NCBI GenBank assembly: GCA_024138025.1 | Contig: JAMXBD010001596.1 | Span: 1-64,000 of the forward strand | DNA: 64,000 nucleotides | Source: Combretum micranthum | Lineage: Eukaryota; Streptophyta; Magnoliopsida; Myrtales; Combretaceae | Direction: 5' to 3' | Shown: piece after piece, positions 23,684 through 34,128 of the stretch | Layout of the letters: each line of letters starts with the position of its first letter | Numbering within the stretch: position 1 is the first letter of the stretch | Program-made: the position numbers and the translations under genes | The notes under the pieces: generated by a model | The model's database searches: none | Told to the model about the DNA's origin: nothing | The model's input: the letters and a program-made list of their open reading frames with translations, nothing else

Positions 23684-23911
23684 CAAGGAATGGCCTTGAA
23701 TGTGTACAAGTGCAAGAAGGAAAAATCATTGCTTATGGTTTACAACAAGTGAGACTACCTGAGTAGAACTACACCACGCATAATTTAGAGTTAGCCACAG
23801 TTGTTTTACCTTGAAACTTTGGAGGCATTACCTATATGGACAAAGATGCAAGATATATATATATAATATATAGATCATAAAAGCTTTAAGTATCTATTTA
23901 CTAAAGAATTA
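23684..23911 (+). pseudogene. pol: Element W RNase H fragment
   Basis: Short frames give VQEGKIIAYG, NLELATVVL and GGITYMD, then DHKSFKYLFT, in order. These match the Gypsy RNase H (canonical EGKVIAYAS, HDLELAAVV, WRHYLYG, DHKSLKYLFTQKELN). Stops interrupt it. Coding matches extend to KEL at 23901-23909, where the same bases (CTAAAGAATTAG) are also part of the tandem-array LTR, so the junction lies in a microhomology. W's sequence between here and its integrase core at 38778 is missing. Confidence 0.8.
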
Positions 23912-24522
23912 GGATAACAAACCCTAATTGCGAAACACTCCACAAGAAGGTGATCGATCTTCTTTGAATGTTCCTAAAGCATGTATTCTATCAAGAACAC
24001 AAAGATTTCAAGCAAAAGCTTCGTTTTTTTTCATTCAACAATAATCTATCTTGTACAAGGACCCAAATAGGGTTTATATAACTCAAACAATGAAAACGTC
24101 AAAACAATGAATTCAATACGTCCTAAATGTTGGCTGGCGGCCAATCAAAGATGGCAGGCGGCCATGAGCATTCTGGAGCAAAATTGTAAAGTTCGAAAAA
24201 TTGGCCAGGGGAGTCATGGCCGGCGCCATGGGAGAATGGCTGGCGGCCATTCTTGCTTCTCTGCACAAATCAGCTTTCCTTGGCTCTATTTGATGATTAC
24301 TTGAAAATATTGAAGTATACTTGCTCCCTCCTTGTTCCAAAACCTTGATAATCTTGTGATTCATCCTTGGCATGCTCTAATAAGCTTTAATCTCTTGTAT
24401 CCCAAACTTTAACTTGTGATTTAATGATCATAACTCCCGTCAACAAGCCTTCTTTTCCTTTAACTGGATTATTGATCTTGAACTTGATGGGCTCAATTGA
24501 TGATGCTATATGGATCACATCA
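23901..24522 (-). repeat. LTR A of the tandem array (truncated)
   Basis: The minus strand starts TGATGTGATCCATATAG at 24522. Its 3' 141 bases or so are missing compared with LTR B. It holds GGCGGCCA motifs (one mutated to GGCGCCA at about 24214) and a TATA-like TTTATATAAC near 24073. Confidence 0.9.
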
Positions 24523-25970
24523 TTCCCCCTTTCCTCAAGAAGATTCGTCCTCGAATCTAAAGGATAAAGAATCTGCAAGCTATGATCTATATCAAGTAAT
24601 AACTTTGGCATCTTCAAATGAATGAACACCTGCAAAAACAAGTTAGAGATAAAAAGACAATAAATTCCCTCACAAGTGTGTTTATATCCTTTCAATACTC
24701 TCGTGTATCGCTCACACTCATGTTTAACATGTGTATCTCTCTTCACATAAGGATTATCATATGGAGCACAAAACACCCATCTCTTAACATAGTTCCAGTG
24801 AACACCATACAAGTAAGTCACATCCATCACATAATCACAAGATGCTTCACTCTTCATAGCAATTCCTGAATCATTCACACTTGAAAACAACCGCCTCACC
24901 TCCCACTTGTAGGCCATCTCCTGCACAACTATAGTACCACCAAACAAAAGAACACTCCTCCAATACATGAATCCATCATAAATACTCCAATGAATCCCAA
25001 CGCAGATAACATATGATCTCATAGGCATAATACAATCATGGTAATCAACTCCTCCTCCCAATCCCATCAACAGATTAATACAACAAATTAAATGATGGAA
25101 TAAGGATATAGAAATACCGGTGTCTGTCATTAGCTCCTGGAGTTCGGGGAAGTGGCTCTAATGCTAGCATACAAGAATCAACACACGACTCCTCCACAAG
25201 AAAACTATGGCTATTCTCAGCAACAACCATCTCCTCCTTATCAACATCACCTATACTCTCCTCTACAAGGCTACTATTCTTACCATGTGTACCATCTGCT
25301 TGCTTCTTTTGATCACTCATTGGAATCTTTGCACGGATACATTACTAGCTCTTTCAATCTCATAACCCTGATGAGTGTGAGTCACTACTGAAGAAGTTAT
25401 TACTGTATCCCCAATTGATAGAGATATCTCAGCCCACAAAGCAGCTTGGATAGTTTCCTTTAAGGTCATGTAGCTATTACACCCAATACGTTTGACAATA
25501 TCAGAATTTAATCCCCTCTTGAACCTAAGAATAAGGCGCCTAGGTGATTCATCCAACTCACAACGTCTGACGATTGTTTCAAACTCTTGTGCATATTCCT
25601 TAACTTTCATACTCCCCTGCATTAACAATAACAATTTTTCATATAGTTGATCTTGATAATATGGTGGCACGAGTTTTTCTCGCAAAACCCCTTTCATGTA
25701 ATCCCATGAAACTCTATCACCATACCCATTTATCTTCATCCTCATTAGATGAGCTTTCCAGAAAATGCCGACCCGACCAACTAACTTCTTACCAATGATT
25801 GCCCCCAAACGAAGGCTAGAATATGGAAAATCATCAATAATATAATTCACATCCAATTCCCAATCTATATAATCCCCTGGCAGATCACTATCAAACTCAG
25901 GCAAGTCACACTCAATTTCATCCAGTGCACAGTCTATCAAATAAGCTTCATGATTATATCTATAACCCAT
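24387..25970 (-). pseudogene. gag: Gag-like/unknown fused ORF, copy A (two frameshifts)
   Basis: It opens at 25970 with MGYRYNHEAYLIDC. The gag core FWKAHLMRMKING, WDYMKGVLREKLVP and QGSMKVKEYAQEFE lies at residues ~85-140, matching the gag of the CRM-like element ([28 protein letters not shown]). A one-base loss near 25341 and another loss near 25075-25085 shift the frame compared with copies B and C, giving pieces 25317-25970, 25075-25320 and 24387-25130. The C-terminal part (residues ~240-480) is Trp/Tyr/Cys-rich and unknown. It runs through the purine tract into the LTR. No zinc knuckle, protease, RT or integrase. Confidence 0.7.
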
Positions 25971-26333
25971 AATTCAAGACTAAGATGATATGAGTGATAC
26001 AATTGGAAATTTTCTCTCTCCCTCTTTTTTTTTTTTTTTTAACTCAATTCACAAACATGAAGATTTCAAAACCCTAACTTGTGTTTCCCTATAGATCTGA
26101 ATAGATCACACCCAAAAAGAGATCAAAGAACAAATTTTTATGATGTAATATGAATAAAGGTGCAAACTTTTTGTTCTCACAAGAATCAAGATGTGAGCTT
26201 TATGATCTAAAAGAAATAAAATGTAATCTTTTGATTGATTTTTTTTTTTGAATTTGAATTCAAAAAAAAACAAAGATAGATAAAAAGAAGATATAACCTG
26301 ATCTAGAGCCAAAGCTCTGATACCAAATGATGA
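24523..26333 (-). other. Interior A of the tandem array
   Basis: From the minus strand: primer site TGGTATCAGAGCTTTGG (26309-26325), a T/A-rich leader with a self-complementary tract (26239-26270), a broken gag-like ORF (25970 to 24387), and the purine tract at 24523-24536. A TGA triplet expansion separates the LTR end from the primer site here. Confidence 0.85.
26239..26270. repeat. Self-complementary T/A tract in the array leader
   Basis: A T-run, then GAATTTGAATTC, then an A-run; the sequence can fold into a hairpin in the leader RNA. Counterparts lie near 35318-35352 and 37905-37942. Confidence 0.6.
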
Positions 26334-27105
26334 TGATGCGAGAACCTTCGTATTCACGCGTGAGAACCCCTTTGGATATTGCGAACCCCCAACACAATGA
26401 ATAGAAAACCCACATTGCCTTTGATTTCAATCCCTAAGAAGGATTAGATATCAGATTTGTCTTAGGTTGTTGATCTAAAGAATTAGGATAACAAACCCTA
26501 ATTGCGAAACACTCCACAAAGAAGGTGATCGATCTTCTTTGAATGTTCCTAAAGCATGTATTCTATCAAGAACAAAAAGATTTCAAGCAAAAGCTTCGTT
26601 TTTTTTCATTCAATAATAATCTGTCTGGTACACGGACCCAAATAGGGTTTATATAACTCAAACAATGAAAACAAAACGTCAAAACAATGAATTCAATACG
26701 TCCTAAATGTTGGCTGGCGGCCAATCAAAGATGGCAGGCGGCCATGAGCATTCTGGAGCAAAATTGTAAAGCTCGAAAAATTGGCCCGGGGAGTCATGGC
26801 CGGCGGCCATGGGAGAATGGCTGGCGGCCATTCTTGCTTCTCTGCACAAATCAGCTTTCCTTGGCTCTATTTGATGATTACTTGAAATATATTGAAGTAT
26901 ACTTGCTTCCTCCTTGTTCCAAAACCTTGATAATCTTGTGATTCATCCTTGGCATGCTCTAATAAGCCTTTAATCTCCTGTATCCCAAACTTTAACTTGT
27001 GATTTAATGATCATAACTCCCGTCAACAAGCCTTCTTTTCCTTTAACTGGATTATTGATCTTGAACTTGATGGGCTCAATTGATGATGCTATATGGATCA
27101 CATCA
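26334..27105 (-). repeat. LTR B of the tandem array (complete)
   Basis: 772 bp; the + strand runs TGATGCGAGAACC to GGATCACATCA. It serves as 5' LTR for interior A and as 3' LTR for interior B. It has four GGCGGCCA motifs (26716, 26737, 26802, 26823) on one side of TTTATATAAC (about 26648-26657). Confidence 0.92.
26716..26830 (-). promoter_or_regulatory. Four TGGCCGCC motifs with 21-bp spacing, upstream of LTR TATA
   Basis: In the element's sense the motif is TGGCCGCC, containing the GCC-box core GCCGCC bound by plant ERF factors. Starts are 26716, 26737, 26802 and 26823, so two pairs each 21 bp apart. LTR C has 35798, 35819, 35884 and 35905, the same spacing. They lie about 60-170 bases upstream of the TATA-like sequence. 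The ERF role is inferred from the core only. Confidence 0.5.
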
Positions 27106-28138
27106 TTCCCCTTTTCCTCAAGAAGATTCGTCCTCGAATCTAAAGGATAAAGAATCTGCAAGCTATGATCTATATCAAGTAATAACTTTGGCATCTTCAA
27201 ATGAATGAACAGCTGCAAAAACAAGTTAGAGATAAAAAGACAATAAATTCCCTCACAAGTGTGTTTATATCGTTTCAATACTCTCGTGTATCGCTCACAC
27301 TCATGTTTAACATGTGTATCTCTCTTCACATAAGGATTATCATATGGAGCACAAAACACCCATCTCTTAACATAGTTCCAGTGAACACCATACAAGTAAG
27401 TCACATCCATCACATAATCACAAGATGCTTCACTCTTCATAGCAATTCCTGAATCATTCACACTTGAAAACAACCGCCTCACCTCCCACTTGTAGGCCAT
27501 CTCCTGCACAACTATAGTGCCACCAAGCAAAAGAACACTCCTCCAATACATGAATCCATCATAAATACTCCAATGAATCTCAACGCAGATAACATATGAT
27601 CTCATAGGCATAATACAATCATGGTAATCAACTCCTCCTCCCAATCCCATCAACAGATTGTAATACGACAAATTAAATGATGGAATAAGGATATAGAAAT
27701 ACCGGTGTCTGTCCTTAGCTCCTGGAGTTCGGGGAAGTGGCTCTAATGCTAGCATACAAGAATCAACACACGACTCCTCCACAAGAAAACTATGGCTGTT
27801 CTCAGCAACAACCATCTCCTCCTTATCAACATCACCTATACTCTCCTCTACAAGGCTACTATTCTTACCATGTGTACCCTCTACTTGCTTCTTTTGATCA
27901 CTCATTGGAATCTTTGCACGGATAGCATTACTAGCTCTTTCAATCTCATAACCCTGATGAGTGTGAGTCACTACTGAAGAAGTTATTACTGTATCCCCAA
28001 TTGATAGAGATATCTTAGCCCACAAAGCAGCTTGGATAGTTTCCTTTAAGGTCATGTAGCTATTACACCCAATACGTTTGACAATATCAGAATTTAATCC
28101 CCTCTTGAACCTAAGAATAAGGCGCCTAGGTGATTCAT
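26970..28138 (-). pseudogene. gag: Gag-like/unknown fused ORF, copy B, C-terminal piece
   Basis: From the CRM-like insertion point at 28138 the frame stays open to 26970, about 388 codons. It starts with the end of the gag core (SPRRLILRFKRGLNSD). An acidic linker follows (SLVEESIGDVDKEEM), then a segment of roughly 190 residues rich in Trp, Tyr and Cys (WSIYDGFMYWRSVLL, YKWEVRRLF, WVFCAPYDNPYVKRD). The tail is DSRTNLLEEKGND, like the CRM pol C-terminus, and about 45 codons lie inside LTR B. With the piece at 34625-35047 it formed one frame of about 528 codons. It encodes no recognised enzyme. Copies A and C have frameshifts here; B has none. Confidence 0.75.
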
Positions 28139-28888
28139 TGATGAGGATCATCAAGCATCAATGGGTCCAAAGTTCAAATCCAACGATCCATTGCAAGATA
28201 TTGGAAGTCCCATGACAAGAGCTAAGGCTAAACGAATGAGGGAGGCATTGCAAGGACTTGTTATGGAGTTGCAAGAGAAGGAATTGCATTTATCCACCAA
28301 TAAAAATGAGTCAAAAGTGTTTAACATCATCAAAATAAGCTCCGGAGGCTCTAAATGGAAAACAAGTGAAATAGAGCAAAGAAGAGCCAAGAAGTACCCT
28401 GCAGGATTAATGGCCGCTAGCAGTTACTTATTTTTGTCAGTTACATGTCTTTAATTTCTTTGTCAGTTATGTCTTTAATTTCTTTGTCAGTTACAGTCAG
28501 CTATTATGTTTGTCAGTTACATATCATTAATTTCTTTGTATGTAAAAGGCTATATATTAAGCCTTGGTTCTAAGGTTTGAAAACAAGATGATTTATATGA
28601 ATGTTATTCATTCTCTTTGAGAGAAAACTCCATCTTATTCCTTGTGAACGAATTTCCATTTGATTTTCTTGATCTAAACACTCAAGGAGGTCGACGTGAT
28701 AACTAGTTGCGATCACAGGTTTGTTCGAGGTCTAGTTCATTCCATTCATTGATAATTAGGTTGCAATCAACAGGTTTGATTGAGGTCTAATTCCATCCTA
28801 CGACACTTGTCTCAAACGATCCTTGGGTTCCAATTTCAATCAACGATTTGGGGGTTCTAAGTTTAATATACCTAGGGTTACCATATCA
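28139..28888 (+). repeat. 5' LTR of the CRM-like element
   Basis: 750 bp, TGATGAGGATC to CCATATCA. Compared with the 3' LTR it has one extra ~24-base repeat unit near 28465-28490 and a series of one-to-two-base losses. The CAGTTA array (28421-28519) precedes the TATA-like TATATATTAA at 28551-28560. Confidence 0.92.
28421..28519 (+). promoter_or_regulatory. CAGTTA (MYB-core-like) array in the CRM-like LTR
   Basis: Five CAGTTA motifs lie within 100 bases, followed 30 bases later by GGCTATATATTAAGCC. The 3' LTR has four. Shared layout with the LTR family at 20334-20474. Confidence 0.5.
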
Positions 28889-28907
28889 TTTGGTATCAGA
28901 GCTACGG
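28889..28907 (+). other. Primer-binding site of the CRM-like element
   Basis: TTTGGTATCAGAGCTACGG directly follows the LTR; TGGTATCAGAGC is complementary to the 3' end of plant initiator tRNA-Met. Confidence 0.92.
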
Positions 28908-28991
28908 TTTCTTGTCACAAGTAATCTATCCTTTTATCTTTATTTAATCTTGCTATCTATTTGTTGTTGTCTTGATTAGGGTTCTTGAGTC

Positions 28992-29138
28992 AAAAAAAAA
29001 AAAGAAAAAAAAAAAAAAAGAAAGAAAGGAACCATCTTTATATTGTTCCATCTGTTAAAAAAAAAAAGAAAAAAAAAAAAAGAAAGAAAGAAAGGAACCA
29101 TCTTTATATTGTTCCATCTGTAAAAAAAAAAAAAAAAT
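28992..29138 (+). repeat. A-rich leader with a duplicated 37-base unit
   Basis: Two copies of a unit running GAAAGAAAGGAACCATC to TTCCATCTGT (about 29020-29056 and 29086-29121) are separated and flanked by A-runs. The long 'ORF' over it is low complexity. Confidence 0.85.
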
Positions 29139-29482
29139 TGTTATCAATATTATCTTGGGATCTTGTCATAGATCTAAGTTTCTGTTTCGTCCTTTCAATT
29201 CTCAGAAATTGTGGTATATACATTCTTGAGATTGGATCTTTGATTCCGACCAATTTGTTGTTGAAATTTTCTTGTTGTTGCGTGAGTGATTTATTTTGAG
29301 AAAATCATTGAGAGAATTCCGAACAAGGATTGTGAGATTGAGTTGTGAGACAATTATTTTCTTGAGCGAAAAGACACGAGTCTGAGTGTCATTTGTTGAG
29401 TAAAACACGTGAGGGAGCGAATTGTGAGGATTATTATTTTCTTATTTGATTATTACTAACCAATTTTCTGCAGTGTTAAGAT

Positions 29483-30540
29483 ATGGGTAGTGACGGAGAA
29501 AGTGATAAGATTGATATGAAATTGTTCGTCAAATCGATACAGGATCAGTTTAGGATGATGAATGCAAGGCTTGACAATATAGAATCCGCAAGTAAGACTA
29601 AGAGCAGTAGAGGAATGAGACATAATGAAGAAGAGATTGATGAATCTAAGTCTGAAGGATCCGGAGTTTATAAGAAGGTGGATGAATGCTCTAAAACAAG
29701 ATAATTCCTTAGGGAATATCAAATTAAAGATACCTCCTTTTCAAGTAAGAATGACCCGGAATTGTTTTAGAATGGGTGAGAAAGGTGGATCTTGTCTTTG
29801 ATTGCCACAATTACTCCGAAGACAAAAGATCAAGTTGGCTTCTGTTGAGTTTTCTGACTATGCTAGTGTATGGTGGGATCAACTTGTGCGAAATAGGAGG
29901 AGAAATGAGGAGAGACCCATTAGTACTTGGGATGAAATGAAGGCGGTGATGCGAAAAAGATTTATCCCTGGTCACTATTATAGGGATTTACATAGAAAAT
30001 TACAAGGTTTGACACAAGGGTCAAGAAGTGTAGAGGATTATTACAAGGAAATGGAAGTAGCTATGATCCGGGCTGATGTGAAAGAGGATGATGAAGCTAC
30101 TATGGCTAGATTTCTCAATGGATTAAACCGTGAGATTGCTAATGTGGTAGAACTCCATCCTTATCTTGATATTGAGGAGTTGTTACACAATGCCATAAAA
30201 GTGGAGCAACAATTAAAGTTTAAAGGGTCTTCTCGATTTGGTTCTACTTCTAATTCTTCATGGAAGTCCACTTGGAAGAAGAACAATTCAGATTTGAAGT
30301 CCAAGGAGGATTCCAAGGCCAAAAGTCCGTTACTCCATACAAAGGTAAATCTGAAACTAAGACTTATGGTAAATCTCGTGATATTCAATGTTTCAAGTGT
30401 AAAGGATTTGGACATATTGCTTCTCAATGTCCGAATCAAAGGGCTATGGTTATTTTGGATAATGGCGATGTTGAAAGTGTGAGTTCAGGAGATGATCCTG
30501 ATATGCCAGCTTTGGAAGACTGTAGTGATGTAGATGTGGA
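29483..30540 (+). pseudogene. gag: gag of the CRM-like element (frameshifted)
   Basis: It begins at an ATG (29483) with MGSDGESDKIDMKLFVKSIQ and a coiled-coil-like MMNARLDNIE, 24 bases after the TTTTCTGCAG-type sequence. A stop at 29704 and shifts near 29747, 29765 and 29830 break it. The gag core resumes from about 29802 ([44 protein letters not shown]). After another shift, one zinc knuckle [14 protein letters not shown] (CX2CX4HX4C) lies at 30389-30430. This nucleocapsid motif binds the element RNA. A normal gag of this type would be one ~350-residue frame. Confidence 0.88.
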
Positions 30541-30561
30541 AGGTCCTGTGAAAGGAGATTA

Positions 30562-33500
30562 TTGGTTACTAGGCGAGTCCTTAGTACTCAACCTAAGGAT
30601 GAGAGTGAAAGTGAAGAGGTACAGCGTGAGCATATTTTTCATACCCGGTGTCATGTGCAGAAGAAGGTATGTACACTGATTATTGATAGTGGTAGCTGCA
30701 CTAACGCTGCGAGTACCTTGCTAGTTGATAAATTGAAGTTAAAATCTGTGAAACATCCAAAGCCCTACAGATTACAATGGTTGAATGAATGTGGGGAGAT
30801 CAAGGTGACAAAACAGGTTCTTATTTCCTTTTCTATAGGAAATTATCATGATGAAGTTTTGTGTGACATAGTTCCCATGCAGGCTAGTCACTTACTGCTA
30901 GGCCGACCTTGGCAGTTTGATAGGAAAGTGACATATGATGGGTACAAGAACCAATATTCTTTTGTTCTAAATAAAAGAACTGTGATTCTCACTCCTCAGA
31001 AACCATGGGAAGCATGTGAAGATCAAGTGAGGGTAGCGAGAGAGTTTCGAGAGAAACACATGAGTGAACAAGATAAGAGTGGCAAGGAGAGAAAAAGTGA
31101 GAAACAAACACTTGTGAGTTATGATAGAGGAGAGTTAAACACATTGAGTGGAGAGGAAGTTGCAAGAAAAAGTGAGGTTAAAAGTGCAATCATGGCAAGG
31201 AAACAACTACTTGTACTCATGTACAAGGATGTTTATTTTACTACTTCTGACCTTAACTCTTCGTTGCCAAGTGTGGTGGTTTCTCTTTTGCAGGAATATG
31301 AGGATTTATTTCCTGAAGAAGTTCCAAGGGGATTGCCTCCACTAAGGGGGATTGAGCACCAAATTGACTTTATTCCAGGTGCTTCTATTCCTAACCGGCC
31401 AGCTTATAGGGCCAATCCCGAGGAGACAAAGGAGATTCAAAGGCAAGTTGATGATTTGTTAGAAAAGGGGTTTGTAAGGGAGAGCCTCAGTCCATGTTCA
31501 GTTCCTGTTATTTTGGTTCCAAAGAAAGATGGAACATGGAGAATGTGTGTTGACTGTCGAGCTATCAACAAGATTACAGTTAAGTATAGACATCCCATTC
31601 CTAGACTTGATGATATGCTTGATGAGTTGCATGGAGCTTGTTTGTTTTCCAAAATTGACTTGAAAAATGGCTATTACCAAATTCGTATGAAAGAGGGAGA
31701 TGAGTGGAAAACTGCTTTTAAAACTAAATATGGTCTATATGAATGGATGTAATGCTTTTGGATTAACAAACGCGCCTAGCACGTTTATGCGATTAATGAA
31801 CCATGTTCTTCGTGCTTTTATTGGAAAGTTTGTTGTTGTTTACTTTGATGACATCTTAGTTTACAGCAAAACATTGGATGAACATGTTCAGCATTTACAA
31901 TCTGTTTTCACTGTCCTGAGAGAAAACAAATTGTATGCCAATTTGAAAAAGTGTACCTTTTGCACGGAAACTGTTGTTTTTCTTGGATTTGTTGTAGGTG
32001 CACATGGGATTTCCGTTGATGAAGACAAGGTGAAGGCAATTCGAGAATGGCCAACACCAAGGAATGCAAGTGAGGTAAGAAGCTTTCATGGTTTAGCAAG
32101 TTTTTATAGGAGATTTGTGAAAGACTTTAGTTCTATAGCTTCTCCTTTAAACGATCTTGTTAAAAAGAATTGTGAGTTTAGGTGGACAGAAGTGCATGAA
32201 AAAGCTTTTAATGATTTGAAAGATAAATTGACAAATGCACCATTACTTGTTTTACCTAATTTTGAGAAAGTTTTTGAAATAGAATGTGATGCTTCCGGGA
32301 AGGGTATTGGTGGTGTTTTGATGCAGGATTCGAAGCCAATCGCTTATTTTAGCGAGAAGCTCAGTGGAGCAGCATTGAATTACCCCGTCTATGACAAGGA
32401 GCTTTATGCCTTGGTGAGACTTTGCAAACGTGGCAACATTACCTATGGCCCAAGGAGTTCATCATTCATTCAGATCATGAAAGTCTGAAATTTCTCAAAA
32501 CTCAAGGTAAGTTGAACAAAAGACATGCAAAGTGGCTTGAGTTCATTGAAACTTTCCCTTATGTGATAAAGTATAAGCAAGGAAAAGAGAATGTGGTTGC
32601 TGATGCACTCTCTCGAAGGTATGTACTTTTGACTTCTTTACATACTAAGTTGCTTGGGTTTGAGCTTATTAAGGGATTGTATGAGACTGATTCTGATTTC
32701 AGTCAAATCTGGGCTGCTTGTGCTGTTTCTGGTTATGCTGATTATTATAGGCACGATGGTTATTTGTTTAAGAAAAGTAAATTGTGTGTGCCTAGGAGTT
32801 CTGTGCGTGAGTTACTTGTTAGAGAAACTCATGGGGGTGGATTGATGGGACACTTTGGTGTTCAAAAGACATTGGATATTTTGCATGAGCATTTCTTTTG
32901 GCCTAAGATGAAACGTGATGTCCAAACTGTTTGTAACAAATGCATTGTATGTAAACAGGCTAAGTCTAAAATAATGCCTCATGGAGAATACATTCCTTTA
33001 CCTGTGCCTAATCAACCTTGGACCGACATCTCTATGGATTTTGTATTAGGATTACCACGATCTCAGAGTGGTAAAGATAGCATATTTGTTGTTGTTGATA
33101 GGTTTAGTAAAATGGCTCATTTCATTGCTTGTTCTAAATCTAATGATGCACAACATATTGCTGATTTATTCTTTAAAGAGATTGTGCGTTTGCATGGGTT
33201 ACCTAGATCCATTGTGAGTGATAGGGATGTCAAATTTTTAAGTCATTTCTGGCGTACTTTGTGGAACAAGTTAGGCACAAAATTGTTGTTTTCCACTGTT
33301 GCACACCCTCAAACGGATGGTCAGACGGAAGTAGTCAATAGGACTCTTTCAACTTTGTTACGTGCTGTGATTCCTAAGAACTTGAAGCAATGGGAAAAAT
33401 GTTTACCCCATGTAGAATTTGCTTATAATAGAACTGTACATTCCACAACATCATATTCCCCATTTGAAATGGTCTATAACTTTGACTCCATTGGATATTT

Positions 33501-34128
33501 TGCCTTTACCTGCTAATGAGTTTATTGATGTTGAAGGTAAGAACAAGGCAGATTTTGTGAGGGAATTGCATGCTCAAGTTCGGGCCAATATTAAAAGAAA
33601 AATGAACATTATGCACGTCAGGCCAATAAGGGTCGTGTGAAGGTTGTTTTCCAACCAGGAGATTGGGTGTGGGTGCACTTGCGAAAGGAGCGATTTGCTG
33701 CTCAAAGGAAAACTAAGCTACACCCTAGAGGCGATGGGCCATTCCAAGTGTTGGAGCGCATCAACGATAACGCTTACAAGATTGACTTACCAAGTCATTA
33801 TGGTAATGTAAGCGCAACTTTTAATGTTTCTGATCTTTCTTTGTATGATGCAGGTGATTCGAGGACGAATCTATTCGAGGAAGGGGGGAATGATGAGGAT
33901 CATCAAGCATCAATGGGTCCAAAGTTCAAATCCAACGATCCATTGCAAGATATTGGAGGTCCCATGACAAGAGCTAAGGCTAAACGAATGAGGGAGGCAT
34001 TGCAAGGACTTGTTATGGAGTTGCAAGAGAAGGAATTGCATTTATCCACCAATAAAAATGAGTCAAAAGTGTTTAACATCATCAAAATAAGCTCCGGAGG
34101 GGCTCTAAATGGAAAACAAGTGAAATAG
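30562..34128 (+). pseudogene. pol: pol of the CRM-like element: PR-RT-RH-IN with a tail in the LTR
   Basis: The first frame (to 31752) holds HIFHTRCHVQKKVC, the protease active site IIDSGSC (Asp at 30685), LLLGRPWQFDRKVTYDGYK, and RT up to KIDLKNGYYQIRM. One lost base near 31750 shifts to 31700-32488, with [10 protein letters not shown] (31841-31870) and RNase [17 protein letters not shown] shift near 32424 leads to 32422-33516, with DHESLKF, the H2C2 finger (HFGVQKTL to CNKCIVCKQ), and catalytic integrase residues in [12 protein letters not shown] and TEVVNRTL. Two further shifts reach the GPF module GDGPFQVLERIND. The frame then crosses the purine tract into the LTR and ends GPMTRAKAKRMREALQGLV. 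Confidence 0.92.
33877..33890 (+). other. Polypurine tract overlapping pol codons
   Basis: GAGGAAGGGGGGAA ends exactly one base before the 3' LTR and primes plus-strand synthesis. In the pol frame it encodes EEGGN, and the same tail occurs in two related families. Confidence 0.9.

Noticed and set aside
24107..24304. Plus-strand ORF starting MNSIRPKCWLAANQRW, repeated at 26687, 35769 and 38359
   Set aside because: Repeated only because the LTR is repeated. It is antisense to the LTR, overlaps the GGCGGCCA promoter cluster, and differs in length by indels.
24618..24869. Plus-strand ORF starting MNEHLQKQVRDKKTIN, repeated at 27201 and 36282
   Set aside because: Antisense shadow of the longer minus-strand gag-fusion ORF.
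24387..25130. Idea that the unknown C-terminal segment is an envelope protein
   Set aside because: There is no signal peptide, no clear transmembrane segment pattern, and no position after an integrase; the evidence does not support it.
25152..25391. Plus-strand ORF starting MALMLAYKNQHTT, repeated at 27737 and 36817
   Set aside because: Antisense shadow of the acidic linker of the gag-fusion ORF.
28985..29299. 104-codon Lys-rich ORF in the CRM-like leader
   Set aside because: Translation of A-runs and a duplicated leader unit; no ATG context and no conservation.
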